Source of the DNA: an uncultured Acidobacteriota bacterium
GTDB taxonomy: Bacteria > Acidobacteriota > Terriglobia > Terriglobales > Acidobacteriaceae
DNA length: 64,000 nucleotides
Assembly (NCBI GenBank): GCA_903851035.1
Contig: CAINND010000079.1
Span: 1 to 64,000, forward strand
Direction: 5' to 3'
A program made the position numbers and the translations under genes. Positions 63,794 through 64,000 of this stretch are shown here, piece by piece. Each line of letters starts with the position of its first letter. Within the stretch, counting starts at the first letter, position 1. The notes beneath the pieces are model-generated. The model searched no databases. It saw nothing but the letters and a program-made list of their open reading frames with translations, and was not told the DNA's origin.

Positions 63794-64000
63794 ATGAAAC
63801 GGACATTCATTCTGTTTCTGCTCATGTTGATTGCAGCCACTGCTTTGGCGCAGGATACCCGAGTTGGCTTGCCTGTATTTGGTTCGTTTGATACAACGCC
63901 CTACGACGTGGTCAACCGCCAAAACTTAAACACGCATGTCACCATTCCAATTGCCACTGTGCCTGGCCGCGGTTTTCCATTTCAATTGTCTGTGAGTTAT
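63794..64000 (+). CDS. RHS-repeat-type secreted protein (N-terminal part)
   Basis: 69 codons to the right edge, no stop. AGGAG lies eight bases before the ATG. A signal peptide (about 1-19, LIAATALAQ) is followed by GLPVFGSFDTTPYDVVNRQNLNTHVTIPIATVPGRGFPFQLSVSY, the start seen in acidobacterial RHS/YD-repeat proteins, which are often over 1000 residues. Most of the gene is outside the window. Such proteins form beta-cocoon shells that hold a variable C-terminal toxin or wall-associated domain. Confidence 0.65.
   Translation, partial: MKRTFILFLLMLIAATALAQDTRVGLPVFGSFDTTPYDVVNRQNLNTHVTIPIATVPGRGFPFQLSVSY

Overview
The window looks like a chromosomal segment of a G+C-rich Gram-negative bacterium, most likely an acidobacterium of the Terriglobia/Acidobacteriaceae type. 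This is inferred from protein flavour (large FAD/Fe-S oxidase, TPR and M1-like secreted proteins, an RHS-type secreted protein start), from the trpS-scpA-scpB-rluB order, and from a dispersed intergenic repeat family; no 16S rRNA is present to settle it.

Bases 1-31,100 are mostly housekeeping. They hold a partial FAD oxidase, galE, glmS, orphan purS, an orphan LytTR response regulator, rlmB, an M1-like protein with a degenerate zinc motif, a lipocalin, sucCD, ndk, two VOC proteins, a quinol-monooxygenase-like protein, purA, mutM and hisC. Next comes the minus-strand block rluB/scpB/scpA/trpS. It is followed by two small secreted proteins, an AsmA-like protein, and a tightly packed minus-strand set lepB-lepB-rnc-TPR-TPR. 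RluB carries a long repetitive basic/glycine-rich tail, and ScpB has an Ala/Glu-rich insert.

Bases 31,100-36,600 hold an ECF sigma factor coupled to a zinc anti-sigma factor with a TonB-like C-terminus, two lower-G+C secreted proteins and two tiny hydrophilic proteins. Among them lies a family of hairpin repeats whose stems vary in a compensatory way, with TTG-rich tails and a second conserved block.

Bases 36,600-52,290 form a plus-strand exopolysaccharide cluster of the Wzx/Wzy type: an initiating phosphoglycosyltransferase, a PAP2-Wzi fusion, a Wza-like exporter with several SLBB units, a Wzz-like protein, a flippase, four glycosyltransferases, a left-handed beta-helix acyltransferase and a polymerase. 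Most junctions are stop/start overlaps. No tyrosine kinase domain is present.

Bases 52,290-58,700 return to core-like genes: tatA (with a CRP-like palindrome upstream), an acyl-CoA synthetase, an alpha/beta hydrolase, hrpB and an orphan modA.

At 58,768-58,812 lies the 3' half of a tRNA without its 5' half. This is the usual scar of an element integrated into a tRNA gene, and base composition drops beyond it. Inside is a compact three-gene operon (59,179-62,572): a degenerate restriction-nuclease-like protein, a small winged-helix-like middle protein, and a Rad50/SMC-like ABC ATPase with a CxxC zinc hook. It matches the architecture of ABC-three-component (Lamassu-like) conflict systems and is the best candidate for an unusual system here. 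The window ends with a secreted protein and the start of an RHS-type secreted protein.
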